Positions 25,028-33,548 are shown, counted from the first letter of the stretch. The stretch: 49,663 bases of DNA from Chersky-822 sp035553055 (GCA_035553055.1 DATNEK010000007.1:1-49663), one strand, 5' to 3'. A program made the numbers and translations. The notes: a model not told the origin generated them from the letters alone.

Positions 25028-26134
25028 ATGGTTTCGAGTTCGCCGCGTCGGCTCTGGTCGGCGGTTTCTGCCGGAGCATTGTCGCTTCGCGGCCTCGTGC
25101 GCCGACAGTTCATTACCAGGAACCGCCGGCTGGCGTTCGTGCTCGCGCTCGCGGTCGTGGGAATCGGCATCGCCGCCGTGCGTATCTCAGAGTCGTGGTT
25201 CTCGCCTGGCCTCATGATCTTGCCGATTCTGGCCGGCGGCCTGCTGCTGTGGCCGCGTGCGCTGCGCATCCTGTTCGGCATTGTCGCGGTGATGCTCGGT
25301 TATGACGTCGCTCAGGCCGACCAGCGGACAGGGTTCGGCATCGTGGCGACGATAGCGATCATCGCGATCTTCGCTGACGTGCTGGCGAGGACCAGGGCCA
25401 AGCTCGGCTTGCTCGGGCTACGCGGCGACCAGATGCTCATCGAGCTCAGGGATCGAATCCGGGTGCAAAGCGCGCTGCCGAGCCTGCCGGAAGGGTGGGG
25501 CTGCGAGTCAGTGCTCAGGCCGGCCGGCGGCGCCTTGTTCGGCGGCGACTTCGTGGTGTCGGTGTGCGATGGCAAGACGCTCGAGATCGCCGTCGTCGAC
25601 GTCTCAGGCAAGGGGATCGACGCTGGCACAAGGGCGCTGATGCTGTCGGGCGCGTTCGGCGGGCTGCTCGGCTCTGTGCCTGCTTGCGAGTTCCTGCCCT
25701 CGTGCAACGCTTACCTGCGGCGCAGCGACCCGGCTGAGGGCTTCGTTACCGCCGTGCACCTCTGCCTCGATCTGACCACGGGAAATTATGTGATCGCCTC
25801 GGCTGGCCATCCTCCGGCCGCGCATTTTGACTCAGCCACCGGCGCGTGGCGGTTGACCAGCGCCAGGGGCATCGTGCTCGGCGTCGTCCCTGACTTGCGT
25901 GACGTCCATGAGCACGGGACGCTACGGCCGGGCGATGCACTGATGCTCTACACCGACGGTCTGATCGAGCAGCCGGGTGTGGACATAGACGTCGGGATTG
26001 ACCGGCTGCTCGGCGAAGCTGACCGACTCGTGGTAGCCGGGTTCAGCAACGGAGCGACGAGCCTGGTTCAGGTGCTGCCCGACAATGCCGGCGGCACCGA
26101 CGATCGCGGCCTCGTGCTCATCTGGCGGACGTGA
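25028..26134 (+). CDS. Membrane-anchored SpoIIE-type PP2C phosphatase
   Basis: 368 residues. Three hydrophobic segments lie near 35-52, 60-77 and 103-122, followed by a short helical linker and a PP2C/SpoIIE domain (about 140-368). Metal-site motifs are clear: GGALFGGDF, VVDVSGKGID, VIASAGHPPAAHF, LMLYTDGLIEQ and the terminal DDRGLVLIWR. These phosphatases dephosphorylate STAS anti-anti-sigma factors in partner-switching circuits. TACAGT at 25013-25018 would give a 3-nt leader, so the mRNA is close to leaderless. The stop overlaps the convergent cvnD gene by 17 nt. Confidence 0.9.
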   Translation: MVSSSPRRLWSAVSAGALSLRGLVRRQFITRNRRLAFVLALAVVGIGIAAVRISESWFSPGLMILPILAGGLLLWPRALRILFGIVAVMLGYDVAQADQRTGFGIVATIAIIAIFADVLARTRAKLGLLGLRGDQMLIELRDRIRVQSALPSLPEGWGCESVLRPAGGALFGGDFVVSVCDGKTLEIAVVDVSGKGIDAGTRALMLSGAFGGLLGSVPACEFLPSCNAYLRRSDPAEGFVTAVHLCLDLTTGNYVIASAGHPPAAHFDSATGAWRLTSARGIVLGVVPDLRDVHEHGTLRPGDALMLYTDGLIEQPGVDIDVGIDRLLGEADRLVVAGFSNGATSLVQVLPDNAGGTDDRGLVLIWRT

Positions 26135-26771
26135 CCTGACGACGGTGGGGAGTTGCGAGGTCGGCTGAGCCTTCCTGCGGGTCGGCGCGGTCCAGTCGAA
26201 CAACCGCGTGCTCTACCAGCGCGACGAGCACGTCACGGCTTGACGCTCGCTGGCGCGCGTCGCAGAGCATGAGCGGGACGTCTGGAGTGAGGTTCAGTGC
26301 CGCGCGCATGGTGTCAAGCGGGTAGCGCCTGGCACCGTCGAAGCAGTTCACGGCCACTACGAACGGCGTTCCCCGACGCTCGAAGTAGTCAATCGACGGG
26401 AAGCAGTCGGCGAGCCGCCTGGTGTCCGCCATGACGACCGCGCCGAGTGCGCCGTAGGCTAGTTCGTCCCACATGAACCAGAACCGCTTCTGGCCAGGTG
26501 TCCCGAATAGGTAGACGACTAGATCGTCGTTGATCGAGATCCGGCCGAAGTCCATCGCCACCGTCGTGGTGACCTTGCGTTCTACGCCGTCAAGCTGGTC
26601 GACGAGCGCGCTCGGCTCGCTCAGGTTCTCTTCCGTGCGCAGCGGGCGCACCTCGCTCACCGCGCTAACCAGCGTCGTCTTGCCCACTCCGAAGCCCCCG
26701 GCAATCAGGACCTTGATCGCGACGGGAGCCCTGCGCCGGTTTGGGACGGAGTCAGAGTCTCCGTAGGGCAT
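26118..26771 (-). CDS. cvnD: Conservon GTP-binding protein CvnD
   Basis: 217 residues of the small Ras-like GTPase group found in actinobacterial conservons. G1 is GGFGVGKTT, the switch and G3 region reads YLFGTPGQKRFWFMWDEL, and G4 is VNCFD, with Cys in place of the Lys of NKxD. The ATG at 26771 has AAGGAGG 6 nt upstream and lies inside the end of cvnC (20-nt overlap). In Streptomyces, CvnA-D form a membrane-associated complex resembling a eukaryotic G-protein receptor system that influences development and secondary metabolism. Confidence 0.93.
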   Translation of the reverse strand: MPYGDSDSVPNRRRAPVAIKVLIAGGFGVGKTTLVSAVSEVRPLRTEENLSEPSALVDQLDGVERKVTTTVAMDFGRISINDDLVVYLFGTPGQKRFWFMWDELAYGALGAVVMADTRRLADCFPSIDYFERRGTPFVVAVNCFDGARRYPLDTMRAALNLTPDVPLMLCDARQRASSRDVLVALVEHAVVRLDRADPQEGSADLATPHRRQVTSAR

Positions 26772-27141
26772 CGGCGACCTCCTTGAGTACGGCTACGTCC
26801 CTGAGCCCAGAGGGAGCAGGCTGGCGGACGCTCACCAGGCCTTGCTCCCGCAGGTCAGCAACGAGGATGCGGACGACCCCGAGCGGCAGGTCGAGGTCGG
26901 AGGCCAGATCGGCGACCGCGACCGGGCGCCGGCAGCACTCAAGCAGCCGCCGGTGCTCAGGGCCTAGCTTGGCTTCTTGCTCCGGTTCAAGATCAGCTAT
27001 CGAGACCCTGCGGAGCGCCGACACCAGAGCGACCATGTCGATCGCGGCGCCGGTTGGGCGGGTTCGACCCGAAGTGACCGCATAGGGCCTGACGACCGGG
27101 CCTCGACTGTCACGGTTCCTGCGCTCTCGCCTCGGGGTCAT
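26752..27141 (-). CDS. cvnC: Conservon protein CvnC (DUF742)
   Basis: 129 residues, matching DUF742 in length and pattern: RGPVVRPYAVTSGRTRPTG at the N-terminus, EHRRLLECCRRPVAVADLAS and LDLPLGVVRILVADLREQGL, a winged-helix-like segment, to the end. It lies between cvnB (19-nt gap) and cvnD (20-nt overlap). Its role in the complex is not established; the wing suggests protein or nucleic-acid contacts. Confidence 0.92.
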   Translation of the reverse strand: MTPRRERRNRDSRGPVVRPYAVTSGRTRPTGAAIDMVALVSALRRVSIADLEPEQEAKLGPEHRRLLECCRRPVAVADLASDLDLPLGVVRILVADLREQGLVSVRQPAPSGLRDVAVLKEVADALRRL

Positions 27142-27160
27142 TCGATCTCACGTCGCAGTG

Positions 27161-27559
27161 CTAGCTGACCTGCGCTGGGCGCGACCGCACGCCCATGTGC
27201 TGGCCAACTCGTTTCACCAGCAGGGCCATCTCGTAGGCGATCAGGCCAGCGTCGGCGCCGAGGCTCGCCAGCACAGCCAGGCAGCTGCCGTCACCAGCGG
27301 CCGTCACGAACAGGAAAGCCGTCTCGAGCTCGACGATCGTCTGGCGCGGGATACCGCAATCGAAATGCTGCCCGAACCCTCTGGCCAGGCTCTGGAAGCC
27401 AGCCGCCACCGCGGCCAGGTGCTCGGCGTCTTCACGCGACAAGCCCGATGACGCGCCAATCGCCAGCCCGTCCCTGGACAAGATCACGACCTTGTCGACG
27501 CTCGCGACCCTGGTGACCAGGTCATCGAGCAGCCAATCCAAGCTGCCACCGGTGTTCAT
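27161..27559 (-). CDS. cvnB: Conservon roadblock/LC7 protein CvnB
   Basis: 132 residues, one roadblock/LC7 domain. SLDWLLDDLVTRVASVDKVVILSRDGLAIGAS and GFQSLARGFGQHFDCG are typical of the family, which dimerises and regulates small GTPases such as CvnD. The ATG at 27559 is preceded by AGGAGG at 6 nt. It starts 34 nt after the cvnA stop. Confidence 0.94.
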   Translation of the reverse strand: MNTGGSLDWLLDDLVTRVASVDKVVILSRDGLAIGASSGLSREDAEHLAAVAAGFQSLARGFGQHFDCGIPRQTIVELETAFLFVTAAGDGSCLAVLASLGADAGLIAYEMALLVKRVGQHMGVRSRPAQVS

Positions 27560-27593
27560 AGCGCTCCTCCTGCTGCGGTCGGCTGCCCGGCTA

Positions 27594-30500
27594 TCACGGC
27601 TGCTCGTCGTCGGGCTCGTCGGTCATCTGCTCAGCCATAGAGCGTCCGCGCTCCCAGCCTCGTTGCAAGGCCGACATGAAACTGCGGGCCGCCTCCGGGG
27701 AGGTCTCGGCGCCGGCGGATTGCTCGGCGGGCATGTCGGGAGCCGCGACGTACTGCTGAGGCAGAGGAGTCGATTTCTGTTCGCGCAGCTGCGGCGCAAG
27801 ATTGGCTTGCCGGACTCGGACCGGCAAGCCTTCGAGTTCGACCGGGCTCGTCTCGCTCGGCACCGGCCCGAAGCTATCGGTGTCGGCGAGATCCTGACCG
27901 AACGACAGGCTAGCTGCCCCCGGCGACCGCCTGGGCAGCGAAGCGCGATCGGCAGTCGAGTCGTCGTCCTTGGCGCGGTACGAGCCATTGCCCCCGTCGT
28001 CCGCTCGTGACCTGGCGCGGCGTGGCAGCGGCGTGGGTTCGGCCGAGGTCTCACCCGACACACCGCTACCCAGATTGAGCCAGCCGGAGGACGCGGCAGG
28101 AAGATCGGGCCAGCCGACGGATCCGCCTGCGACCTGGTCCTCTCCTGAGCGTGCTGGCCAGCCCACCGGGTGGCTGACGTAGCCGGACCCGGTCGCTGCC
28201 TCAGGCTCTTGATCGGTGGCCGCGGTCGCCGGAGCGGCTTGGGTGGCCGAATTCAGTAGGGCCGCCCAGTCGTCGGCCGGGCTGAGCGGGGTCGCGCCGT
28301 CGCCGGCCGGCCGACCCGCGGGTTCGACGGCGGTCGTTGGCGCGCCAGGGGTGTCGGCTTGTGGGCCGAAAATCAGCATCGGCGCTGGCGAGACGACGTG
28401 CGGAGACGTTCCCGCGCTCGGATCGGGGTCTGTGGCGGGATCGCGCATGGTGGCGGACTCGGCCGCGACCAGCCAGGCGCCTGCGCCCTTCAACGCAGCC
28501 GACTCGGCATCGGCACCGGTCCCGCTAACCCCGGCGCTGGCAAGCTCCGCATCCTCGGCAGGGGTATCCCCAGCAGAGGTTCCCCCGGCAGAGGCATCCA
28601 CGGCAGAGGTGTCCACGGCAGAGGCATCCCCGGCCGGGGTCGCGTCGCCCTCGACCAGAGCAGCGGAGACGAGTTCGCCCGCGACCGGCTCGTCAGGGCC
28701 GTACGGAACAATGGCGTGTTCGTCCGTGTCGATCTGGGCGGCAGTGGTTGTGACCGAGCCCGTGGCTGCCTCTAGGTCAAGAATGTAACCGGCGGCGCTG
28801 ACATGCTCAGGGGCCGCTACCGATTCGACGCTGGCCGCGTTGTCGTCGACGAGCGAGGCGGCGGGCAGCTGCGGGACCGGGCGGCCGCCAAGCTCGCGTA
28901 GCCCGACGATCGTCAGTGGTTCGTCGTAACCAGGGTCGATGACAAGCGCGGCCGGGATCAGCACCACCGCGGTAATCCCGCCATACGCCGAACCGCGCAT
29001 GGCGATCTTCACGTCGTGCCTTCTGGCGAGCTGTCCGGCGATGAACAATCCGAGTTGCTCGCTACCGGACAGGTCGAGCAGCGGAGGATCGCTCAGCTTG
29101 GAGTTGATCTCCGCCATCTGCTCGTCGGTCATCCCAAGCCCGCGGTCCTCGATCTCGACGATCAGGCCCTTGGCCACATTGTCGCTCTCGATCCTGACTG
29201 GGGTGTTCGCCGGGGAGAACGTGGTCGCGTTCTCGACGATCTCGGCGAGCATGTGGATGATGTCGGCGACCGCGTGCCCCGCGACCGAACTGCTCGACCT
29301 GGAGGTAACCCTGATCCTTGTGTAGTCCTCGATCTCGGCGACGGCGGCGCGCATGACATCGACGATCGGCACCGGCTCCCGCCAGACCCGGCCTGACGAG
29401 CCGCCAGCAACGATCAGCAGCCCTTCCGCGTGCCGCCGCATTCGAGTCGTGAGATGGTCGACGCGGAAGAGGTCGGCGAGCTCCTCGGGGTCGTGTACCC
29501 GCCGCTCCATCGCGTCGAGCAGCTCAAGCTGCCTGGTGAGCAGCGACTGGTTACGCCGGGCCAGGTTCCGAAAGACGTCGTTGACCCCGCGCCTGATCTC
29601 TGCTTCGTCTACGGCAGCGGCAACCGCGGCCTGGGCGGCGATGTTGAACGCCCTGCCTAGCTGGCCGATCTCGTTGGCACCTGGGTCCAGATGTGGCGTC
29701 TCGGTGCCGACGTCGATCTCATCGCCTGATCGCAGCCGGGCAAGCACGGCAGGAAGGCGCACGGAAGCAAGATCGAGCGCGGACAGCCGCAAGTCATCGA
29801 GTTGCTGCAGCAAGGCACGGCTGAGAATGATCGCGATCGCGATCGCGCCGAGGATCGCGATCAAGCCTAGGCCGCCGATGAGTATCAGCTGGATCAGTAC
29901 GCCGCGCGCCTGCGCTGACCCTGCCTGGCGTATCGCGTTCGACGAGCTGTAGAGCGCCTTGCGGAAGCCGGCAGCGTAAGCGTTGTTGACTGTCGTCCAC
30001 GCCTGGATCGGCACCCGCATCGCCGCGCGCGGGCTGGCCAGTATCTGATTTTCCAGCCTGGTAAGCGCCGTGGTTGTCGAGGCTGGGATATCCGCGGTGA
30101 AGAACTGCTGGTACGGCGTGTCCAAGCTCGACGTTGCTTGACTCCGCAGCTCGCGATGCTGCACGATCAGCGATATGACGAGCCTGTTGTCGTCGGCTGG
30201 GTAGGAGCGCGCGGCCAGGTCGGCGCCGAACAGGTCGCGCTCCTCGGCGACAGCCTGGAGGGACTCCTCCATTGTCAGGATGTCGTTGGCCTGGATCAGC
30301 GCTGATGTCCTCAGGACAGGCAGCACGGCCTGGGTGAGCACAAAGTCCGCGCCAGCGATCAGCGCGCTGTAGGACGCGGCCGCTGAAGCCCGGGATTGGC
30401 CCACGCTCACCACGGTGTCCCGCAGCGCGTGCAAGGTGCCAAGCTCTGCCGCCCACTTCTGGCTAGCGCGGAGCTCACCGAGCCCGGCGGCCCGGTCCGC

Positions 30501-30809
30501 CTTCGCGGCCGCGTCGAGGTAGCCGCGGATCGCGGCGTCGGTAGCGGGCTCCTGACCGAGCAGCAGGAGCAGCCTGGAGTAGGTCGGATTGGCCAGGTAC
30601 CGCAACGCCAGGCCGCGCTCCTTGCTCAGCTGCAGCTGGACAAACGCGGCCGGGTTCGCAACTTGGTTGCGGACGTTGGCCGCCTGCTTGAGCGACAGGA
30701 AATTACTCAGCGTGAGTGAGAGCGCGACCGCGTACAGGCCGATTAGCGCGACCACGGGGACAAGCACGAGCACGACGATCCGCAAGCGGATTGATCGGCG
30801 ACGCAGCAT
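27594..30809 (-). CDS. cvnA: Conservon sensor kinase CvnA (nitrate/nitrite-sensor NIT domain type)
   Basis: 1071 residues. Transmembrane helix 1 is at 10-32, an extracytoplasmic NIT-like sensor at about 50-290 (KERGLALRYL near 63-72), transmembrane helix 2 at 304-330, a HAMP-like region to 400, a dimerisation-like helix (DHLTTRMRRHAEGLL, 451-465) and HATPase_c with N-box EIVENATTFSP (523-533) and G1 EDRGLGM (554-560). From about 690 to the end the chain is low-complexity, rich in Ala, Ser, Pro and Asp, with a pentapeptide repeat. CvnA proteins resemble histidine kinases, but whether they phosphorylate a regulator is unclear; no response-regulator gene is adjacent. It heads the conservon operon. 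Confidence 0.93.
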   Translation of the reverse strand: MLRRRSIRLRIVVLVLVPVVALIGLYAVALSLTLSNFLSLKQAANVRNQVANPAAFVQLQLSKERGLALRYLANPTYSRLLLLLGQEPATDAAIRGYLDAAAKADRAAGLGELRASQKWAAELGTLHALRDTVVSVGQSRASAAASYSALIAGADFVLTQAVLPVLRTSALIQANDILTMEESLQAVAEERDLFGADLAARSYPADDNRLVISLIVQHRELRSQATSSLDTPYQQFFTADIPASTTTALTRLENQILASPRAAMRVPIQAWTTVNNAYAAGFRKALYSSSNAIRQAGSAQARGVLIQLILIGGLGLIAILGAIAIAIILSRALLQQLDDLRLSALDLASVRLPAVLARLRSGDEIDVGTETPHLDPGANEIGQLGRAFNIAAQAAVAAAVDEAEIRRGVNDVFRNLARRNQSLLTRQLELLDAMERRVHDPEELADLFRVDHLTTRMRRHAEGLLIVAGGSSGRVWREPVPIVDVMRAAVAEIEDYTRIRVTSRSSSSVAGHAVADIIHMLAEIVENATTFSPANTPVRIESDNVAKGLIVEIEDRGLGMTDEQMAEINSKLSDPPLLDLSGSEQLGLFIAGQLARRHDVKIAMRGSAYGGITAVVLIPAALVIDPGYDEPLTIVGLRELGGRPVPQLPAASLVDDNAASVESVAAPEHVSAAGYILDLEAATGSVTTTAAQIDTDEHAIVPYGPDEPVAGELVSAALVEGDATPAGDASAVDTSAVDASAGGTSAGDTPAEDAELASAGVSGTGADAESAALKGAGAWLVAAESATMRDPATDPDPSAGTSPHVVSPAPMLIFGPQADTPGAPTTAVEPAGRPAGDGATPLSPADDWAALLNSATQAAPATAATDQEPEAATGSGYVSHPVGWPARSGEDQVAGGSVGWPDLPAASSGWLNLGSGVSGETSAEPTPLPRRARSRADDGGNGSYRAKDDDSTADRASLPRRSPGAASLSFGQDLADTDSFGPVPSETSPVELEGLPVRVRQANLAPQLREQKSTPLPQQYVAAPDMPAEQSAGAETSPEAARSFMSALQRGWERGRSMAEQMTDEPDDEQP
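28551..28640 (-). repeat. 15-bp tandem repeat encoding a pentapeptide in cvnA
   Basis: Six units of a degenerate 15-bp repeat encode GDASA-VDTSA-VDASA-GGTSA-GDTPA-EDAEL in the disordered tail of CvnA. The unit keeps the reading frame, so copy number can change without a frameshift. A closely similar unit occurs in the divergent glycosyltransferase gene at 31398-31436. Confidence 0.7.
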
Positions 30810-31005
30810 AGCTGTTTTGGTCCTCAGGGATCGAGCCAGCGAGGGGCTGACGTTGTGCCCGCGTTCTGAACACAGGTAACGGATCCTACTCGCCCATTGC
30901 GATAGCTACAGCGGCATCTGAGATGCCTAAAGACAGTTTTCCGCAGCCTTTCCGATATGCGAGCAATCTGCGTTCGACCCGATACACTCGGTAAGTGCGG
31001 ACAAG

Positions 31006-31026
31006 GCGGACGGATGATCCGTCCGC
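31006..31026. repeat. 21-bp perfect palindrome upstream of cvnA
   Basis: Arms GCGGACGGAT (31006-31015) and ATCCGTCCGC (31017-31026) around one base. The half-site GCGGAC also recurs just outside on both sides. It may be an operator for a dimeric regulator or a transcriptional hairpin. Confidence 0.7.
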
Positions 31027-31126
31027 GGACGCGGCGTAGCCTCCTGATGACCACCGTCCGGCTATCGCGTGACCACGTTCAGGTGAGGCTGTGCTGTAAG
31101 CGGCCACGCGGTTATCGGCGCTGGTG

Positions 31127-31165
31127 AGCGCCCGGTAGCGACCGCCGGGCGCTAGGGGGATTTTT
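31127..31165 (+). terminator. Hairpin with a short T tract (possible attenuator)
   Basis: A 9-bp perfect stem, AGCGCCCGG/CCGGGCGCT (31127-31135, 31145-31153), with a 9-nt loop, then AGGGGGA and five T at 31161-31165. As no gene ends just upstream on this strand, it would act on a leader transcript toward the glycosyltransferase gene. Confidence 0.4.
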
Positions 31166-31190
31166 GGTTAGCGGAGAGCTACTGGATGGC

Positions 31191-31244
31191 ATGAGTGCGA
31201 CTTTGGGTGACTACGATTGGGACGCTAGCTTGGCGCGGGTGTGA
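31191..31244 (+). CDS. Possible 17-residue leader peptide
   Basis: An ATG at 31191 opens a short frame, MSATLGDYDWDASLARV, ending at TGA 31242-31244, about 50 nt before the glycosyltransferase start. GGA 4 nt before the ATG is a weak ribosome binding site. It follows the hairpin at 31127-31165, an arrangement seen in attenuators, but chance cannot be excluded. Confidence 0.25.
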   Translation: MSATLGDYDWDASLARV

Positions 31245-31295
31245 GCGCTTTCGGAATTCGTTGCTGACCGGTCGCATACCGGAGGATGAGACGTC

Positions 31296-32984
31296 ATGAC
31301 TTCACCGGGTGGGCCTTCGGCTGTGGAACAGACGGCCGCTGGAGACGAGCTAGCCAGCGCGGTCAACGGCGTGGGCTCCGGGGTCGGCTCGTCCTCGGTC
31401 GACACGGCATCGGTAGACACGGCATCGGTAGACACCGATGGGCTGGCAACAGCCGCCGCGCAGCGGCCCTATGACGTCGGCCCGATCTGGGCGCTGCTGC
31501 TGCCACCGCTGACGGCTCTGGCGCTTGCCCTGTGGAACATCACCACTCCGTCGTACTGGCGTGACGAGGCCGCGACGATGGCCGCGGTCAAACGGCCGTT
31601 CGGCGACCTGGTCAGCATGCTCGGCAACGTCGATGCCGTGCACGGCGCCTACTACATCATGATGTGGCCGGTCGCGCACTTCTTCGGGACAGGCGAGCAG
31701 GTCATGCGGCTGCCATCGGCGCTGGCCGCGGCGGTGACCGCGGCGTTCGTCGCGGCCATCGGCAGGAGGCTGATCTCGCCATGGGTCGGGCTGGCCGCCG
31801 GGTTGCTGCTCGCCATACTTCCCGTGACGGCGCGATACGGCCAGGAGGCTAGATCGTACGGAATGGTGATGGGGCTCGCCACCATCGCGAGCTACCTGCT
31901 CATGCGGGCATGCAACGCGGAATCAGCCAGACGGCGGCGGTGGTTCGTCGGCTACGGTGCCGGCCTGGCGGCGCTTGGCATCATGAATATCTTCGGCCTG
32001 CTGCTGATTCCCGCGCACGCGGTCACGCTCGCGCTTCGTTACCGTCGGCTCCGCGGCAGCCAGGACGCGCGCCGCCTGGCGGTCGGCTGGCTGGCGGCCA
32101 CTGTGGCCGGTGTGGTGGTCTCCGGTCCTGCTCTCGTGCTCGGCTGGGAGCAGCGCGGGCAGATCGCCTGGATCGCTAACACCAAGGCGCCATCCCCCGG
32201 CGTCGCGCTGGTCACGCTCACCGGCTCTGCCCTGGTGACCATCGTCATCGCCGCCGTGATCGTCATCGCGCTCTTTGTCAGCTCAGAGGCGACCGGTGCA
32301 CGGCGGCCGGCGTGGCACTGGCAGCTCACCGAGCTCAGCCTGCCGTGGATGGCCGTGCCGCCCGTCTTGCTGCTTGGCGCGTCGGTGATCTCTCCGATCT
32401 ACACCTCGCGCTACATCTTGATGTGCATCCCGGCGGTCGCGCTGCTCGGCGGCATGGCGCTCGTCGCGCTCGGCCGGGTCGCTGGTCCGGTCGCGCTGGC
32501 ACTCGCGCTGCTGGCCGGGCTCACCATCCAGGTCACCCAGCGTCAGCCCGGCGGTCACGGTGACGATATCCGCGGGCTCGACCGGGTTGTCGCCGCCCAC
32601 GCGCGGCCGGGCGATTACGTGCTCTACACGAATCCGAACGCGGAGAGCTTCTCGGCGGCGTACTCCTACGGCCTCGGCAAGCTGCCCGATATCGCGATCA
32701 TGGCAGGCGCGGACGCCTCAGGGACGCTGGCGGGTACTTCGGTGGGGTCAGCCGCGCTCAGAGCCAGGCTTGAGCACGCCAAGAGAGTCTGGGTGGTCGA
32801 GATCAACCACTGCCTGTCCGAGCCCCTGATGCAGAAGCTGAACGCCGTGAAGCTGGGTCCTGCGCTCGCTGGGTTGCCGCTGACCTTCGTGAAGATCTGG
32901 CACGAGCGAGCCGACTGGGTGCTGCTGTACAAGCACGGCGTAGGCAGCCAGGCCACCACCACCGCCTGTGTCGGTCACACCTGA
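31296..32984 (+). CDS. GT-C (family 39/PMT-like) membrane glycosyltransferase
   Basis: 562 residues. A disordered N-terminus (1-60) with VDTAS repeats precedes about ten membrane helices. The first extracytoplasmic loop carries SYWRDEAATMAAV, with the catalytic Asp-Glu of GT-C enzymes, and GAYYIMMWPVAHFFG and RYGQEARSYGMVM follow in family order. These enzymes use polyprenyl-phosphate sugars to build cell-surface glycans or glycoproteins. GGAGGATG 9 nt before the ATG is the ribosome binding site. It is transcribed away from the conservon. Confidence 0.85.
   Translation: MTSPGGPSAVEQTAAGDELASAVNGVGSGVGSSSVDTASVDTASVDTDGLATAAAQRPYDVGPIWALLLPPLTALALALWNITTPSYWRDEAATMAAVKRPFGDLVSMLGNVDAVHGAYYIMMWPVAHFFGTGEQVMRLPSALAAAVTAAFVAAIGRRLISPWVGLAAGLLLAILPVTARYGQEARSYGMVMGLATIASYLLMRACNAESARRRRWFVGYGAGLAALGIMNIFGLLLIPAHAVTLALRYRRLRGSQDARRLAVGWLAATVAGVVVSGPALVLGWEQRGQIAWIANTKAPSPGVALVTLTGSALVTIVIAAVIVIALFVSSEATGARRPAWHWQLTELSLPWMAVPPVLLLGASVISPIYTSRYILMCIPAVALLGGMALVALGRVAGPVALALALLAGLTIQVTQRQPGGHGDDIRGLDRVVAAHARPGDYVLYTNPNAESFSAAYSYGLGKLPDIAIMAGADASGTLAGTSVGSAALRARLEHAKRVWVVEINHCLSEPLMQKLNAVKLGPALAGLPLTFVKIWHERADWVLLYKHGVGSQATTTACVGHT
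31398..31436 (+). repeat. 15-bp tandem repeat encoding VDTAS in the GT-C gene
   Basis: Two near-identical 15-bp units (31398-31412, 31413-31427; GTmGACACGGCATCG) and a third partial unit encode SVDTASVDTASVDTD. It resembles the VDTSA repeat in CvnA. The frame is preserved. Confidence 0.75.
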
Positions 32985-33010
32985 CCGGCGGCTGCGGACG
33001 GGGCTGATAC

Positions 33011-33093
33011 GGGCAATGGCGAACATCAGCTGCGACCGCAACGGTCCTTGTCGTTGGCTATTAGCCGCCGGCAAGGACCGATGCGCCATTCCC
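33011..33093. terminator. Nested inverted repeat between the convergent GT-C and bldC genes
   Basis: An inner hairpin 33043-33079 has perfect 8-bp outer arms (GGTCCTTG/CAAGGACC). An outer pair, GGGCAATGGCG (33011-33021) and CGCCATTCCC (33084-33093), brackets it. The position between two converging genes suggests a shared terminator, though there is no long T tract. Confidence 0.6.
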
Positions 33094-33128
33094 AAACGTG
33101 ATAGGGCGATACCTCGCCCCGTTCCCCC

Positions 33129-33338
33129 CTACGGCCGAGCGGAGCCGCTGATCTGGTCTAGCAGCGCTCGTACTTCGGCTTCTGGGTACCTGCGGTGGCC
33201 ACCGAGCGTGCGTACCGAGGTGAGCTTGCCGTCTTTGGCCCATCTCGTCACGGTCTTCGGGTCAACGCGGAACATGGCAGCGACCTCTGCTGGGGTCAGC
33301 AACCTAGTGAACTCTGGTGACTGTCGGCTAGTGCTCAT
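33129..33338 (-). CDS. bldC: BldC, MerR-like developmental regulator
   Basis: 69 residues, one winged-helix DNA-binding domain. LLTPAEVAAMFRVDPKTVTRW, AKDGKLTSVRTLGGHRRYPEAE and VRALL match Streptomyces BldC almost throughout. BldC binds direct repeats cooperatively and holds back sporulation genes during vegetative growth. ATG 33338 gives the usual length and has GGGGAGG about 11 nt upstream; a longer frame to 33389 has no family support. The A+T-rich 33390-33548 is presumably its promoter region, with TAAGAT on the minus strand a candidate -10. Confidence 0.95.
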   Translation of the reverse strand: MSTSRQSPEFTRLLTPAEVAAMFRVDPKTVTRWAKDGKLTSVRTLGGHRRYPEAEVRALLDQISGSARP

Positions 33339-33548
33339 ATTGTTCGATTCCTCCCCATGATCGAACACGGACTGTGCTGATTGCCTCAACGAACGGCAAG
33401 ATCCAGCGAACGATCATAATCTTACTTATTGAACCATAAAGCAGACGAGTTGAGAAGACATTATGACTAGGTCGTTTTAGAGCATCTCAACACGCGCGAT
33501 GGGGGTCTAACTCACCCGATCTGGACGCCGTAGTACGGATCGGCCCGT

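Larger units (their letters stand above)
30810..31295. other. Divergent intergenic region between cvnA and the GT-C gene
   Basis: A 486-bp region with two G+C-rich hairpins and a 17-codon reading frame, listed separately. It should hold the cvnA promoter (TAGGAT on the minus strand near 30885 is a weak candidate) and the glycosyltransferase promoter. No riboswitch is recognised. Confidence 0.4.

Noticed and set aside
30810..31295. Cyclic-di-AMP or other riboswitch upstream of the GT-C gene
   Set aside because: Hairpins are present, but I could not match a conserved riboswitch core.
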